This document shows positions 55,501 to 64,000 of a stretch of 64,000 nucleotides of DNA, one piece after another; the first letter of the stretch is position 1; the number at the start of each line of letters is the position of its first letter. The DNA lies in NCBI GenBank assembly GCA_019925095.2, contig CM034405.1, positions 17,107,401 to 17,171,400 on the forward strand. The letters are read 5' to 3'. Under the pieces are notes generated by a model that was not told the DNA's origin, did not search any database, and saw nothing but the letters and a program-made list of their open reading frames with translations. The DNA comes from Dendrolimus kikuchii (Eukaryota; Arthropoda; Insecta; Lepidoptera; Lasiocampidae). Position numbers and translations under genes: made by a program.

Positions 55501-56283
55501 TGTATGGCAATGCTTATTTGATGCCCGAAATACGAACCAGTCTTCTGATCACGGGTGGTATCAAAGAGTTTCTTACAAATTTCTTTGAAGAAACCCTTCG
55601 CCAATGGACCCCACGAACCTAAATTTTCAACTCGAAACGGCACAAATAAGTAATCTCTTCCTAGGGTTCCATATTTGCGCCGTTTGAGATCTTCAACTGT
55701 TGAAGCAGCGTTGCCAGCCCCTGACTTAGTCATTGGAAGATGTAATGCCGCCAGAGTGTCAACTAATGTCGCGTCCCACGCAAGCGGCCGTCCCATCTTC
55801 CAAGAAATAAGTGACATTCCGTCCAGCCTCTTGCCACCGTCGCGCACCAAGCCATTTATTATTAGGTTTAGTTTTTTATTATAAAAAGGCCATAAGTAAT
55901 AAAATGTCAAGCGGCAAGAAAAGCAAAAAATCATGACCTGTGATGCTATTTATTATCTAATATTGGAAGGTTTTGGGACATTTTGTTACGTTATATTGTG
56001 GCTGTGCTATATTCATTGTGATTATTCTTCCATAGTTGTGATACCATGTAATCTAATGTATGTATAGTAAAATGCCCAGAAAACTTACCTTGGTGGATTC
56101 AGATCGGAAGAAATCATCCACAGCTGACACGGCCACGGCGGGGCGGCGGCGGTAGGCGATGCGATCCAGCTCGCGAAGGACCACCGACGGGCGCACCCTC
56201 ACGCGCACCACGTGGTGCGGGGGCTCTGGGTACGTGACGAGTCGGGTGACTGTGCGAGTTGTCGGACGGTATATCAATTCAGC
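46551..56283 (-). CDS. unnamed charged protein with Ala/Glu helix, 3' part
   Basis: Eight minus-strand exons: 56089-56283, 52816-52928, 50578-50714, 50266-50427, 49085-49286, 48363-48846, 47811-47920, 46551-46689; 1542 bases, 513 residues plus stop, all phases agreeing. The first exon starts in phase 0 after an acceptor, so the true start lies further right. N-terminal part: Arg/Pro-rich ('YRPTTRTVTRLVTYPEPP', 'VRPSVVLRELDRIAYRRRP'), then 'YSYGEPVPYRFSNDAYVARL' and 'SIRDDVNLLSFYAKNRLAAA'. Middle: ~160 residues of LAEEAR-type repeats, a likely single alpha helix or coiled coil. C-terminus: acidic, ending DEE. No enzyme motif or membrane segment. It looks like a cytoskeletal or muscle-type structural protein, but I cannot assign a family. 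The 49085-49286 acceptor is the least certain border. Confidence 0.8.
46690..47810. repeat. intron with inverted repeat and Helitron end
   Basis: 47014-47115 holds an inverted repeat ('taacatttttggctaaattg' against 'caatttagctaaaaacgtta'), a small foldback or MITE. 47320-47507 resembles the Helitron family of 17424-17633 ('gtaggtggcgttgggatc', 'aacgtctgctggga') and ends CTCTAGT. Confidence 0.6.
48363..48846 (-). CDS. exon encoding the LAEEAR repeat helix
   Basis: 161 codons plus one base. The exon begins 'LKEEAKREAERKA' and continues as about twenty hexamers of the form (L/K)-A-E-E-A-(R/K); the most regular five in a row are near 48480-48580. It ends 'EEREAELARQ'. Codons vary between units, so the repeat is kept by protein-level constraint or is old. 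The opposite strand happens to be open and Ser-rich. Confidence 0.88.
49755..50107 (-). CDS. alternative terminal exon (short isoform)
   Basis: A strong acceptor, tgtctcttgcag, at 50108-50119 precedes a GC-rich exon. Joined in phase to the exon ending at 50266 it adds about 14 residues ('GGAPEQPTAAQCA') and stops at TAG 50064-50066. The 3' UTR would run to a polyadenylation signal (AATAAA on the minus strand, 49772-49777). This would give a protein lacking the Ala/Glu helix and the acidic tail. Confidence 0.5.
50720..52815. other. intron of the minus-strand gene; LINE relic inside
   Basis: Apart from the LINE relic at 51225-51465 and a tail-like scrap near 52390-52470, I see no exon. 52720-52740 is a 'gtgcgcgcgcgcac' palindromic run. 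Confidence 0.45.
51225..51465 (+). pseudogene. degenerate LINE 3' end
   Basis: Aligns with 59030-59270: 'gcaacgattctctagaatgt' matches 'gcaacggttctctagaacgt', then the 'cttcccgccga' region and the 'aacactttccatcaggtgag' 3' UTR. Frame is lost. It marks an old copy of the LINE at 58692-59280. Confidence 0.7.
52985..53262 (+). repeat. dispersed 300-bp repeat, family A
   Basis: Inverted relative to 825-1135. It starts 'ggcgggaactaaaaggggac', has 'gcagttttattttctaaaaa' and 'aatgtggcctttcgagttt', and ends 'ggcttaaaggcctagttgct'. Confidence 0.7.
53270..53390 (-). repeat. dispersed repeat family D
   Basis: Same blocks as 38597-38712: 'actctttattgttcacc' and 'agcgatctcttccaggcaac'. It follows family A directly. 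Confidence 0.65.
53903..54140 (+). mobile_element. SINE family 2, best copy
   Basis: tRNA-like head 'cctctgtggttgagcgggct' (A box), 'gctccgggttcgattcctgg' (B box), body 'ggtctgggtgtctggaatcg' and 'tattacccataacacaagc', tail 'ctgccgattattataatatt'. It lies in an intron of the minus-strand gene, in antisense orientation. Confidence 0.88.
54150..54850. repeat. Helitron-like repeat pieces
   Basis: 54165-54300 ('gacttcgtccgcgtgga', 'cccagccgtttcagagatta', 'ggaacaaacagacaca') is a common lepidopteran repeat. 54560-54760 ('gtctacgcgacagatcgtta', 'ttttgcatgcacgtt') is another. 54565-54600 also matches 58619-58650. Not classified further. Confidence 0.5.
54929..55057. mobile_element. MITE, copy 2 (129 bp)
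   Basis: Inverted ends ggccagttcctaaatctta and its near-complement ending aggaaccggcc, interior 'atgtcaaaattcaaccgatg'. Same family as 35686-35811. Confidence 0.85.
55085..55260 (+). repeat. retroelement PD-domain tail copy
   Basis: 'cagtattgccatccaacgcg', 'ttttgggcaagcttcc' and 'gatgacagcgatttgg' align with the 3' part of the 55441-55934 frame, here on the plus strand. Degenerate. Confidence 0.55.
55259..55306. repeat. GC-rich hairpin
   Basis: 'agtcgtccggt' and 'accggacgact' form 11-bp perfect arms, with an inner 'accggacg' repeat. No run of T follows, so it is not a terminator of known kind. Confidence 0.8.
55441..55934 (-). pseudogene. retroelement-derived domain with PD motif
   Basis: A ~150-residue frame with 'DGGKRLDGMSLISW', 'WDATLVDTLAALHLP', 'KRRKYGTL', 'VPFRVENLGSWGP' and 'ISIAIQRGNAASLLGT'. 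I know this pattern from highly repeated ORFs of invertebrate genomes linked to retroelements, where a 'KRPDG..W' segment and 'WD.T..DT.A' could be a nuclease-like site; here the usual Pro before Asp is Leu. Name and function are not certain. It lies in an intron of the minus-strand gene, in sense. Fragments of the same domain: 16440-16535, 55085-55260, 57117-57265, 57840-57970. Confidence 0.55.
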
Positions 56284-56889
56284 CTGGAACCACGAAAGAT
56301 CTAATCATTTGAAGAACTAGAAAATCGTCCGAAGGCGCATACACCTAGAACCATAGAAGGTCGACGATCAGGGCCGACTATACCCGCGGGTGCAAGGGGT
56401 GCGTGGCACCCGGACACGGATTTAGGAGGCGCAAGTCGATTATGCAAGGAAAAGACATATTGTCTACCCCGAATGATTGTGTGGAGGTGAGAAATAAGTG
56501 AGGGCCAATGAAATCAAAACGTTAATTCGTTAGTCTTCGTTCGGGCTATCTGTACGCGCCTTAACATATTTGATTAATATTCTAGGTGCTTTTCAAATAA
56601 TTGTTTATACAATACAAATATTTTCGAATTGAGAACACAAACTACAAGCTAAGAAAGCATAAGATATAATGAAAATAACAAATAAAGCGTGTCATGAATG
56701 TATTTCATGATGACTCATGCTTGCGAGATTTATATTATCATGCGAGAAATGACAGATACCGAAGAGTAAATTTATAAAAGCTGAAAGATATTTAAGAATA
56801 TTTAGTAAGTAATGTAATAAATAATAACTAAAAAATTATTAAGTAATGCTGCCAGCCTTCTAGCTACAATACCCAGCGACAGACGTGCT

Positions 56890-57095
56890 TTAATATTTTT
56901 GAAGTGAAACTTCTATATAGACGGAGGTCTTAGGATTTTTCTGTCACGAAAGAACGTTACGGCCGCGTGGAGGAGCGACATAAATTTAAACTAAACGTGG
57001 TGAGAGGCGGCATAATTTTAGAGTAGACTATTGATGCGTTTTTTGGTTCCGGATCGAATTCAGTTTTTTTGTTGGATAAAATAAAATATATTTAA
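56890..57095 (+). repeat. dispersed repeat family C, intact
   Basis: 'gtgaaacttctatatagacg', 'ttacggccgcgtggaggagc', 'gcggcataattttagagtag' and 'gttccggatcgaattcagtt' match, in inverse order, the two halves flanking the Helitron at 17424-17633. Confidence 0.8.
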
Positions 57096-57116
57096 ATAAA
57101 AAATGCATTTTATTGA

Positions 57117-58025
57117 ATATATAATCGAATACAATCCAAGAAAACTTAACTTATTTGTATTGTATTCTACTCATAGTCCCTCAAGACTATAAGTAGAATA
57201 CTGAGCCCAGATCACCGTCTTCTATGGGTAAGGTGCCCAGAAGGCTGGCTACGTTTCCTCGCTGCAATTGCATTGTAAAAAAATGCATTAATTAAAATGT
57301 ACCTAACCTAACCAAATCATAATTTGCAGTAAACCTGCGAAAAATCGAAATGTGTGCGAAATGAGACACATAGTAGAATTGAAACTTCAACGGACGAGTG
57401 GAAAAACGAATGGCAACGGATAAGTGGCAAAACCAATCGCAACAAAATTTTAACTTGAAGTTTTACGGTATACTTGTCCAATTTGAAAACTTAACCGTAA
57501 AATTTCAAGTTAAAATTTTGTATTTTTTTTTTCACTATATGTATTTTTAAGTTAGGTTTATTTATAGGACAGTTTAGTTTTTGATATACAAGTAATTAAT
57601 AAAAGACAGCTAAAAATAAAAGTAAAAATTTAAGAATGATTGCTTTTTTATTCGAATGTTGTGTTGAGAATTTCATAGAGAAACTAGAGTATTCATAAGT
57701 CATAAGTATTTATTTAGTACATTAATATAAAATTATTTGTACCCGTCGTAAAGGTTACATTTACAATTTTCATTAAAGAAAATTATTATAAATTATAAAT
57801 TATTTATCGAAACGACTCATTGATTCTTCGGGTGATCAGAGGGCTGATGCTTACCTCGGCCAACGGATCAGTATGGCGATCCAGCGAGGAAACACAGCCA
57901 GCCTTCTGGGCATCTTACTCATAGAAGACGGTGATCTGGGCTCAGTATTCTACTTATAGTCTTGAGGGACTATGAGTAGAATACAATACAAATAAATTAA
58001 GTTTTCTTGCATTGTATTCGATTAT
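57117..58025. repeat. inverted duplication of PD-domain tail
   Basis: 57117-57265 and 57880-58025 are near-perfect inverted copies, about 145 bases each. Each contains 'gtattctactcatagtccct' or its complement and the coding-like 'cagccagccttctgggcat' end of the PD-domain family. The ~610 bases between hold another short inverted pair ('acttgaagttttacgg' near 57450 against 'ccgtaaaatttcaagt' near 57487) and no gene. Confidence 0.85.
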
Positions 58026-58299
58026 ATGTAATTAAATAAAAATAAAATTAAAAAGAAAACTACACAATGTAAGTATATAATTTTTAAATTAAAAAAATCC
58101 TCTATTGAGTAGGGCGTCTACTCGATAAGATAACTATTTATTCTTTTCTTAAAAGAACCGAGATTTTCGGATTCTTTTATATTGAGAGGTAGTCTACTGT
58201 ACATTAACGGTCCCATTACATATACCGTCTTGCTCATCTTAGAGAGCGAGCATGATATGGCCGAAAGCCTTCCCCTGCCCCCAGTGCAGTAAGAAAAAT

Positions 58300-58615
58300 C
58301 CGTAGTAAAAGAGGAGTTAGCGGATATACAGACAGACAGACGCGGAAAGCGACTTTGTTTTATACTATGTACGTATAATATACAATAATATTATTATTAT
58401 ACTATTGTTCCCGTTTCTTGGGACCTATATTTTTTAAGGAGCGCGGCACCTTTCGTAGGTCTACCCAAACATAGCTAGACACTAAAAAGTAACAAATAAA
58501 ATAAAAAAACTTCGTTTAAAAAAACCGACTTCAAAAACTAAAAAGTATAAAATAACTTATTTCTAAAGCTATTATTATTTTTTAAACGAAGTTTTTTTAT
58601 TTTTGACATTACAAA
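58300..58615 (-). repeat. repeat family B and GAAGTCGGTT arm
   Basis: Inverted counterpart of 2710-2905, including 'cccgtttcttgggacc', 'taaggagcgcggcacctttc' and 'accgacttcaaaaac'. 58315-58375 matches 32890-32965. Confidence 0.75.
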
Positions 58616-58691
58616 CAGACACTTCAATTTTATTTATGTGTATAGATATCCAAAACGGTTGACTCTAAAACCGATATTAAAACGGTCCTTT

Positions 58692-59216
58692 TCTGTCTTC
58701 CATTAAAGACTTGTGCTTTACAAAGCACAAGTTAGGCCGCATATGGAATACTGCTCGCACTTATGGGCTGGAGCACCAGCTTACCAGACTGACCCTCTCG
58801 ACTCCATTCAGCGTCGCGCCGTTCGTATAGTCGACGATCCCATACTAACAGGCGGTTTAGAATCGCTTAGCCTTCGGAGAGACTTTGCGTCCCTCTGCGT
58901 ATTCTACCGCCTGTACAACGGAGAGTGTTCCGAGGAACTGTTTGATTTGGTGCCAACGCCCCATTTTTACAACCGCACCGCTCGCCATCGGCGGGGTGTT
59001 CACCCCCATTTCCTGGAGCTCCCACGCTCAACTACGCAACGGTTCTCTAGAACGTTTATTCCGCGTACAACAATGATCTGGAGAGAACTCCCCGCCGAAG
59101 TTTTCCCTCTGCGCTACGACATGGGGTCATTTAAGAAGGGCGTTATAAAATTTCTTAGAGGCCGGCAATGCGTTGGCAACGCCCCTGGTGTTGCAAACGT
59201 CCATAGGCGACGGTAA
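58692..59216 (+). pseudogene. Jockey/CR1-type LINE ORF2 C-terminus
   Basis: A 167-residue frame: 'LYKAQVRPHMEYCSHLWAGA' (RT thumb start), 'LDSIQRRAVRIV', 'SLRRDFASLCVFYRLYNG', 'RTARHRRGVHP' and 'RTTMIWRELPAEVFP'. This is the usual end of non-LTR ORF2 in Lepidoptera. RT catalytic motifs and endonuclease are missing through 5' truncation. The 3' UTR follows at once (see next entry). Degenerate sister copy at 51225-51465. Confidence 0.85.
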
Positions 59217-59282
59217 CCACCTTCCATCAAGTGGGCCGTCCGCCTGTTTACCTGCTTCAAGCAATAAAAAAAAAAAAAAAAC
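59217..59282 (+). repeat. LINE 3' UTR and poly-A
   Basis: 'ccaccttccatcaagtgggc', 'gtccgcctgtttacctgctt', then 'caataaaa' and an A-run of about 18 at 59264-59281. This end is shared with the tail-family SINE-like repeats, implying that they use the same LINE machinery. Confidence 0.8.
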
Positions 59283-59621
59283 AAATTTGATTTATTCAAT
59301 GATATAGAAGATAGTCGTGTCTTTTCAATTCCGTGCGTTTCAACCAAATTGACTCAGTTTGTTTGATTCGTGTAATACCAACATAACATTACTTATATGT
59401 GAAGCAAAAGCTATTTATTACTATTTCCGTCTTGTTCGTCACTTCTATCCGTTGTTTTTATGTGCGTTTTATTTTATTTGTAATTATAACAATGTTCATA
59501 TACACTACTAATTGTATAATTTATAACTAATAATAACTAATGTTTTTAATTTGCTTTGTGGAGCTAAGCCGTGGCATCCCTTAGAGGTCCTTGCGGAAGA
59601 TCAGCGCTGGTTGTGAAACTA

Positions 59622-60018
59622 CTAAACTACTACTGGGTGACCTGTATAGGGTCCCTCGTCCACAAAAGCCGGAGAGGAGGGACGCGAACCGACCCGTGCG
59701 CCCCGCTCACCTCGTGGTGAGTCCCGAGGTAGTCGGAGAAGCCCAGCTCTCCAGCTAACAATTGAGGGGCCAGCCCGTGAACGGGCCGGTCATCGTCCGT
59801 CCGGGATAGAGGTAAATGCGTGAGCAAGCCCACAGCCCGGACATGGGACGCAACGAGGATCAGCCAGGTGTTTTAGTGAGTATCCCCAACCGCGGTGTGG
59901 CAATAACATTCCTGCGGGAGTGCTAGTGCCACCCCGACGAGGCGAATGCCACACACCTCACCGCGCTTCCTCCGCGGCGGTTTGTCCTCAAACGGATTGG
60001 CCCTGGGAAAAAAAAATT
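59622..60018 (+). mobile_element. 5'-truncated R1-like LINE end
   Basis: Bounded by the 12-bp duplication gttgtgaaacta (59610-59621 and 60019-60030). GC-rich, ending 'ccgcggcggtttgtcctcaa' and 'acggattggccctgggaaaa', close in style to the end of the R1-type LINE at 18950-18984 ('cgcaaacggatttcccct'). Only 3' UTR sequence; no coding frame kept. Confidence 0.78.
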
Positions 60019-60034
60019 GTTGTGAAACTAGCAT

Positions 60035-60660
60035 TATGCTGAGCAAGAGCCTTTTTAGGACACCACAATTCATTGTTAGATCTATTATCATGTAAGACTT
60101 TTTTATCTTGTCTTATCTTGTTTTTTAAACTTTTTAATTGGAATTTAACGCCAACTACAATTCGAAGACAGAATTCAATTGTGTCTTAGCTTCTTCACTG
60201 ACTGATTTGGAAATAGTGAGAGATGTATGGAGTTCCCCCACTGACGGTCTTCGCTACCTTGACTATATCAATTTTAAATTAAGAGAATACATAGATTACA
60301 CAAGTTTATAAAATAACAAGGTATAAAAAGTTACAATACTGACTAAAGTCTTCCATTGAATTTATGGGAAGTTTTGGCCTCGGCACTTCCGATCTTTAAT
60401 AACTAATAGCCACTAATAACACTAAGGCAGGTGGAGCACGGGCGGTATTTCTGAATACAGAGAATAGAAAGTAGTTTTAGGTATTTTTTTTAGGTTATTT
60501 TTATTTCTCTTATACATAGAATAAAAACATTTGAATTTGGTTAGCAATAGATAGTTCCAAAATATCCCAAATTGGTTATTAAGCCCCCTTTCACAGCTCA
60601 TCCAGAAAAGCCATAAAGACTGACGCGGAATTATCCTAATTCGACCTAAATAAGAAAGTC
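60035..60660. other. no gene or repeat recognised
   Basis: AT-rich sequence without exon signals that I could connect to the minus-strand gene. Confidence 0.4.
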
Positions 60661-60664
60661 CATT

Positions 60665-60860
60665 CTTTTTTTATTGTTGGAGTTCCGCAGACAGGCAGAC
60701 GGTCCACTTGATGGAAAGCGGTGACCATCGCCTATGGACATTTGCAAGACCAAAGGTGCTACAAATGTGCTGCTGCTCTCTTGAGGGATACTGGAACCTG
60801 GTCACTAATGGAACACAACTCAAGGTTGTTATGGCGACATATTTTCGACCATTCTGTGTG
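60665..60860 (-). repeat. tail-family repeat, inverted
   Basis: T-run, 'ggcagacggtccacttgatg', 'atcgcctatggacatttgca' and 'aactcaaggttgttatggcg': reverse-strand copy truncated at its 5' end. Confidence 0.75.
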
Positions 60861-60869
60861 AACACATAA

Positions 60870-62200
60870 CAATATGTACAAGAAAACTGAATTAATTAAT
60901 GGATACGTGTAATGAAGTCTGTAACATTCTGTTTATGATATGCCAATTCCTAGGCTATTTTAAAACGGGACCTTACTACGTTTCAATGGCGGTGTGAATC
61001 ATTCGGGTGGCTTAAAATTAGACCGCGTTGCGCGGCTGGAAGCGGATAATTGTAAATGATATCACTCATACTTGAAATGGTTTAAACTTTTTAGAATAAG
61101 TAATTTATTAGTTTTCTAACCCTAGCAACGTTTGATTTGGTTATGAATAACTATGATAGAGTTATGGATCTGTTATTTCGGATGATATAACAAGCTCAGG
61201 ATCGCGTATCTGTGCTAACGAGAAGAGATTTTTATGGCAAGGAGGTTCGCAAAGGATACATATATAATATATACAGCTAGCCGCCTTTTAAATTCGGCTT
61301 CATTGTTTATGGCATAATTATATAGAGGCGTCAAGTTTGCATAAGTCCCGAATATCCTCCTGCTATGTAGCGTTTATTTATGTTTCGCGTTATTGTCCTG
61401 TCGATATTTTCACTTCCCGCATTTCTAGACAATACTTACAGACTGTGTGAATACGTATTGAAGAAGCTATATTTGGAATTTCAGTAATAGCCTAGTTGAC
61501 AATCTTTGGCTTTTCCCAGATCTTTTACAGCAGTCTATGGTCGAGGTATTCGCACGTCCTTCGTAATACGATTATTCAGCGAGCTGTTGCACGTACTGCA
61601 TCTTTGTACTAGTGCCTTAAAAATGTTTGTGTAAGAGGCTATTAGTACTGTGCAGGTTATCATATTGAAACCCTGTGCCTGGATTATACACAAGGTATGT
61701 CTCACAAAATGGTAAAAAATGTTGCACGTGTCATCGATAGTCGATGTTTTTAATACATATATTTGTTTTGGTAGCTATTTTAATATATAAGACAACAAGA
61801 AGAATACTTAATAAACTATGGATTTAAGATTCGAAAATATAAATAAAATACACCATTCTCTGAATTAAGCTTTCATATTCTCGCAACAACATCACGTTCC
61901 ACATTCTTGTTTTTCGCGAAAACCTCGAGACAATATGGCGGTCCCATTAGATGATGAACGGTAAACAAATAATGGAATGTTTCAAAATCGAACGGCCTTT
62001 GCCTCATTGCCAAAAATATTTCATTTGTACTAATCAATTCTTAGTTTCTTTTGATTTTTCTGTGGATTGCTGGATCCGGCTCTTATTTTTGAGATAAATT
62101 GTTTGTTTACCTTTATTACGATTGGATTACGCTTTGGAAATTTCTTTTTGGTAGACCTTGAAGGGAGATTTATTTTAAATGCATCAATTTAAACTGCTGT
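60870..62200. other. no gene recognised
   Basis: Intergenic or intronic AT-rich sequence. No exon of the minus-strand gene was found here, although its 5' exons should lie at or beyond this side. Confidence 0.35.
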
Positions 62201-62204
62201 CCTT

Positions 62205-62450
62205 GTGTACACTCGTCGTCGTGGTTTTTCAGCTCTACTTCTAGTAGAGTCAGTAGGGGCCTCGAGCGTGAGCTGTTTACTCCGGCGTAAGCTCAAAGAA
62301 CATCAGCCCTCCGGTTACGGAAACCGTAGTGGCGATGGCGGCTCGCGTTGGCCAAATCGTAGGTTTCGCGTTTGCTCCGTCTGCGATGTAATCGGCCAGA
62401 CTTGGCGTCCGATGACCATCTCGGGCTTTAGGTACTTATCAGTCAAATCT
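62205..62450 (-). other. GC-rich island with open minus-strand frames
   Basis: Markedly richer in GC than its flanks. On the minus strand one frame reads 'SLADYIADGANAKP', 'WPTRAAIATTVSVTGG' and 'LMFFELTPE' to a TAA near 62280. An overlapping frame continues 'RPLLTLLEVELKNHDDECT'. I recall the latter string from lepidopteran sequences but cannot say whether it is a terminal exon or a repeat. A start or acceptor was not settled. Confidence 0.3.
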
Positions 62451-63410
62451 AGAGATATTGTTTACTGTCATACAAAACTTCATGTCTTTGTTGTTTTGTA
62501 TTGTATATGACGAACACAATTCTAACGAGTCAAATGACTTTTAAATATTATTTAAAAAGTAATTTAAAAAAATTCTATAGTGAAATTTTGAAAATAAGAT
62601 AGTTATTAATACGCACGATTTTTATGTATGTATAATATTATTTTTTAAATTATTGTGGGATGTTTCAAATATCCCAGTATACTCTGGTCGTGTTAATGCA
62701 TCTTATAAATCTTTAAAACGTTTAAAGGATTATTTTCACATTAGAACTACAATTATTGTCATGGTCAACACGTGGCCGTTGTTTAACGATTTTGTTTTTC
62801 ATCCAGTCAGTTATTGCGCACGAGGAATGTTTTCTGAAAACGTGAATTTTCATTGTACCTCTTGGCTTGGAGCCAACAAAACGTTGTAACAGTATGTTGT
62901 AATTAGGAAGGCGTTCGTATTGGATTTTTAAGTATTGTTCGTGTTAAGATTCTGACAGTTTTAAAGGTTCGGGAAAATGCGTGGCGAATGTGGAGATTCA
63001 CGGAGTATGAAGAATTTTGTAGAGGTGACAAACGTCCACAGTCTTGGTCATTTGACTACGGAACCATAGAAAAGTGATTAATCAAAAATATCCTTTATCT
63101 CAACACATATCACTTATTGGCATTGTGATGTATGCTTTGGTCTATTTATCTGAGCTATTAATTACCTGTTGTATGTGTCACTGTCAAATAACAAACAATT
63201 CTTAAAATGATAAAGTATGTGTTTTACTTTTAAAATTAGCATTTAGTTTTGTCTTCTATTCTTATGTTTTGTGTTAAATATGTTTGTTGTAAATATGTTT
63301 AGTTTATATTCTTGTTATATGTATAAATGTATATTGTTTTAGATTGGCAGTTTTTTTTTAATTTACCGGCCAAATTGCTACTTTCCTTCTTTTGTTCTAT
63401 TATTGCACCT
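62451..63410. other. no gene recognised
   Basis: AT-rich; open frames up to 78 codons on the plus strand (62653-62889) show no known motif. Confidence 0.35.
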
Positions 63411-63414
63411 GGCA

Positions 63415-63680
63415 TTTCTATTCACACGACATTGGCAAAATCAATGCATCAATGGCATTGCAGCTATAACTAAAAAAAAATATGTTTTAATAGTTATCAC
63501 AGGCATGAAACGATAAGCTTTGAGCCAGGTAATCAGGTATCGCGCGATGAGTGAAAGTTCTGATAACCCACTTCTTTTTCCCAATCCTATTCCCTTATCT
63601 CAGCCCCCTATCCCATTCTTATGATCCCATGCTAAAGGACGGCAACGCGTTAGCTTCGCCCCTGGTGTTGCAAACGTCAC
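63415..63680 (+). repeat. two small dispersed repeats
   Basis: 63425-63450 ('gacattggcaaaatcaatgc') recurs at 21121-21140. 63560-63680 is a third pyrimidine-rich copy ('tcccatccta'-type, then 'gcccctggtgttgcaaacgtc') like 32460-32710. Confidence 0.6.
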
Positions 63681-63684
63681 GTCA

Positions 63685-64000
63685 GATTAAAATAGGCTGT
63701 TAAAAGGACAATAGAACATATCTGAATTAGGTTTAAAAGCGCAATTTTGCATAAGAATATTTATATACAAATATCTTATAACCATTTGCCAATTTGCAAT
63801 AAGGTTGTGCCAAAACCAACGCCCAATATAAATTATGTGAAAACATAAATCTAGTGTTCCAAATATTTTCATAAGTCAATGTAAAGTCAAGGCAAACGAT
63901 AACGGGCAAACGGATCTCGTCAAATCTATAAATGGATGCTCTTGAACATTTCATATTCTGGAATATGACAATTATTGAAAACATAAATTAGATTGCCTGG
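63685..64000. other. no gene recognised
   Basis: AT-rich right edge of the window. The minus-strand frames (63687-63872, 63733-63984) have no recognisable product. Confidence 0.35.

Overview
This window is nuclear DNA from an insect, most likely a moth or butterfly. It is AT-rich, its genes are split by short GT-AG introns, and most of the sequence is layered transposable elements. Several repeats look lepidopteran: tRNA-derived SINEs ending in a 'cagcagtgggacat' block, small Helitrons ending in CTAGT, RTE ends with TATG tails, BEL/Pao and Copia LTR elements, and an R1-type LINE. No rRNA gene, true tRNA gene, CRISPR array or prokaryotic operon was seen.

Host genes. (1) 15680-15789 (-) is the first coding exon of a PACS-family sorting adaptor. 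The rest of the gene must lie left of the window, so about 15.7 kb here is its first intron. (2) 22761-28137 (-) is a complete glutathione S-transferase zeta / maleylacetoacetate isomerase gene with five coding exons and two candidate first exons. (3) 33592-33699 (+) is the first coding exon of a small basic protein resembling the ribosome-biogenesis factor RBIS; its second exon was not found. (4) 46551-56283 (-) is the 3' part (eight exons, 513 residues) of a charged protein with a long Ala/Glu helix. It has a probable GC-AG intron and an alternative short 3' end. I could not name it.

Mobile DNA, left to right. 1-15 kb: SINEs, an RTE end nested in a palindromic element, Helitrons, and a rearranged BEL/Pao element (3749-8090) that splits a SINE. 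16-22 kb: palindromic elements, a Helitron nested in another repeat, and an R1-type LINE (18152-19007) with 15-bp target duplications inside a tandem repeat. 31 kb: a Tc1/mariner relic. 34-38.6 kb: an unclassified 4.6-kb DNA transposon with inverted ends, carrying a YqaJ-type nuclease relic and a convergent THAP-domain relic. 40.8-45.5 kb: a complete but inactivated Copia element with 262-bp LTRs and a 5-bp target duplication. 51-60 kb: LINE ends, two copies of a MITE, and several copies of a retroelement-derived domain, two of them head to head.

The strongest candidate for something little described is the 34001-38588 element. The same terminal motif and a second subterminal motif occur inverted at both ends, and the two decayed genes encode a nuclease and a DNA-binding domain. 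All calls were made by eye. Exon borders rest on splice signals plus reading-phase agreement; family names rest on remembered motifs, not on searches.
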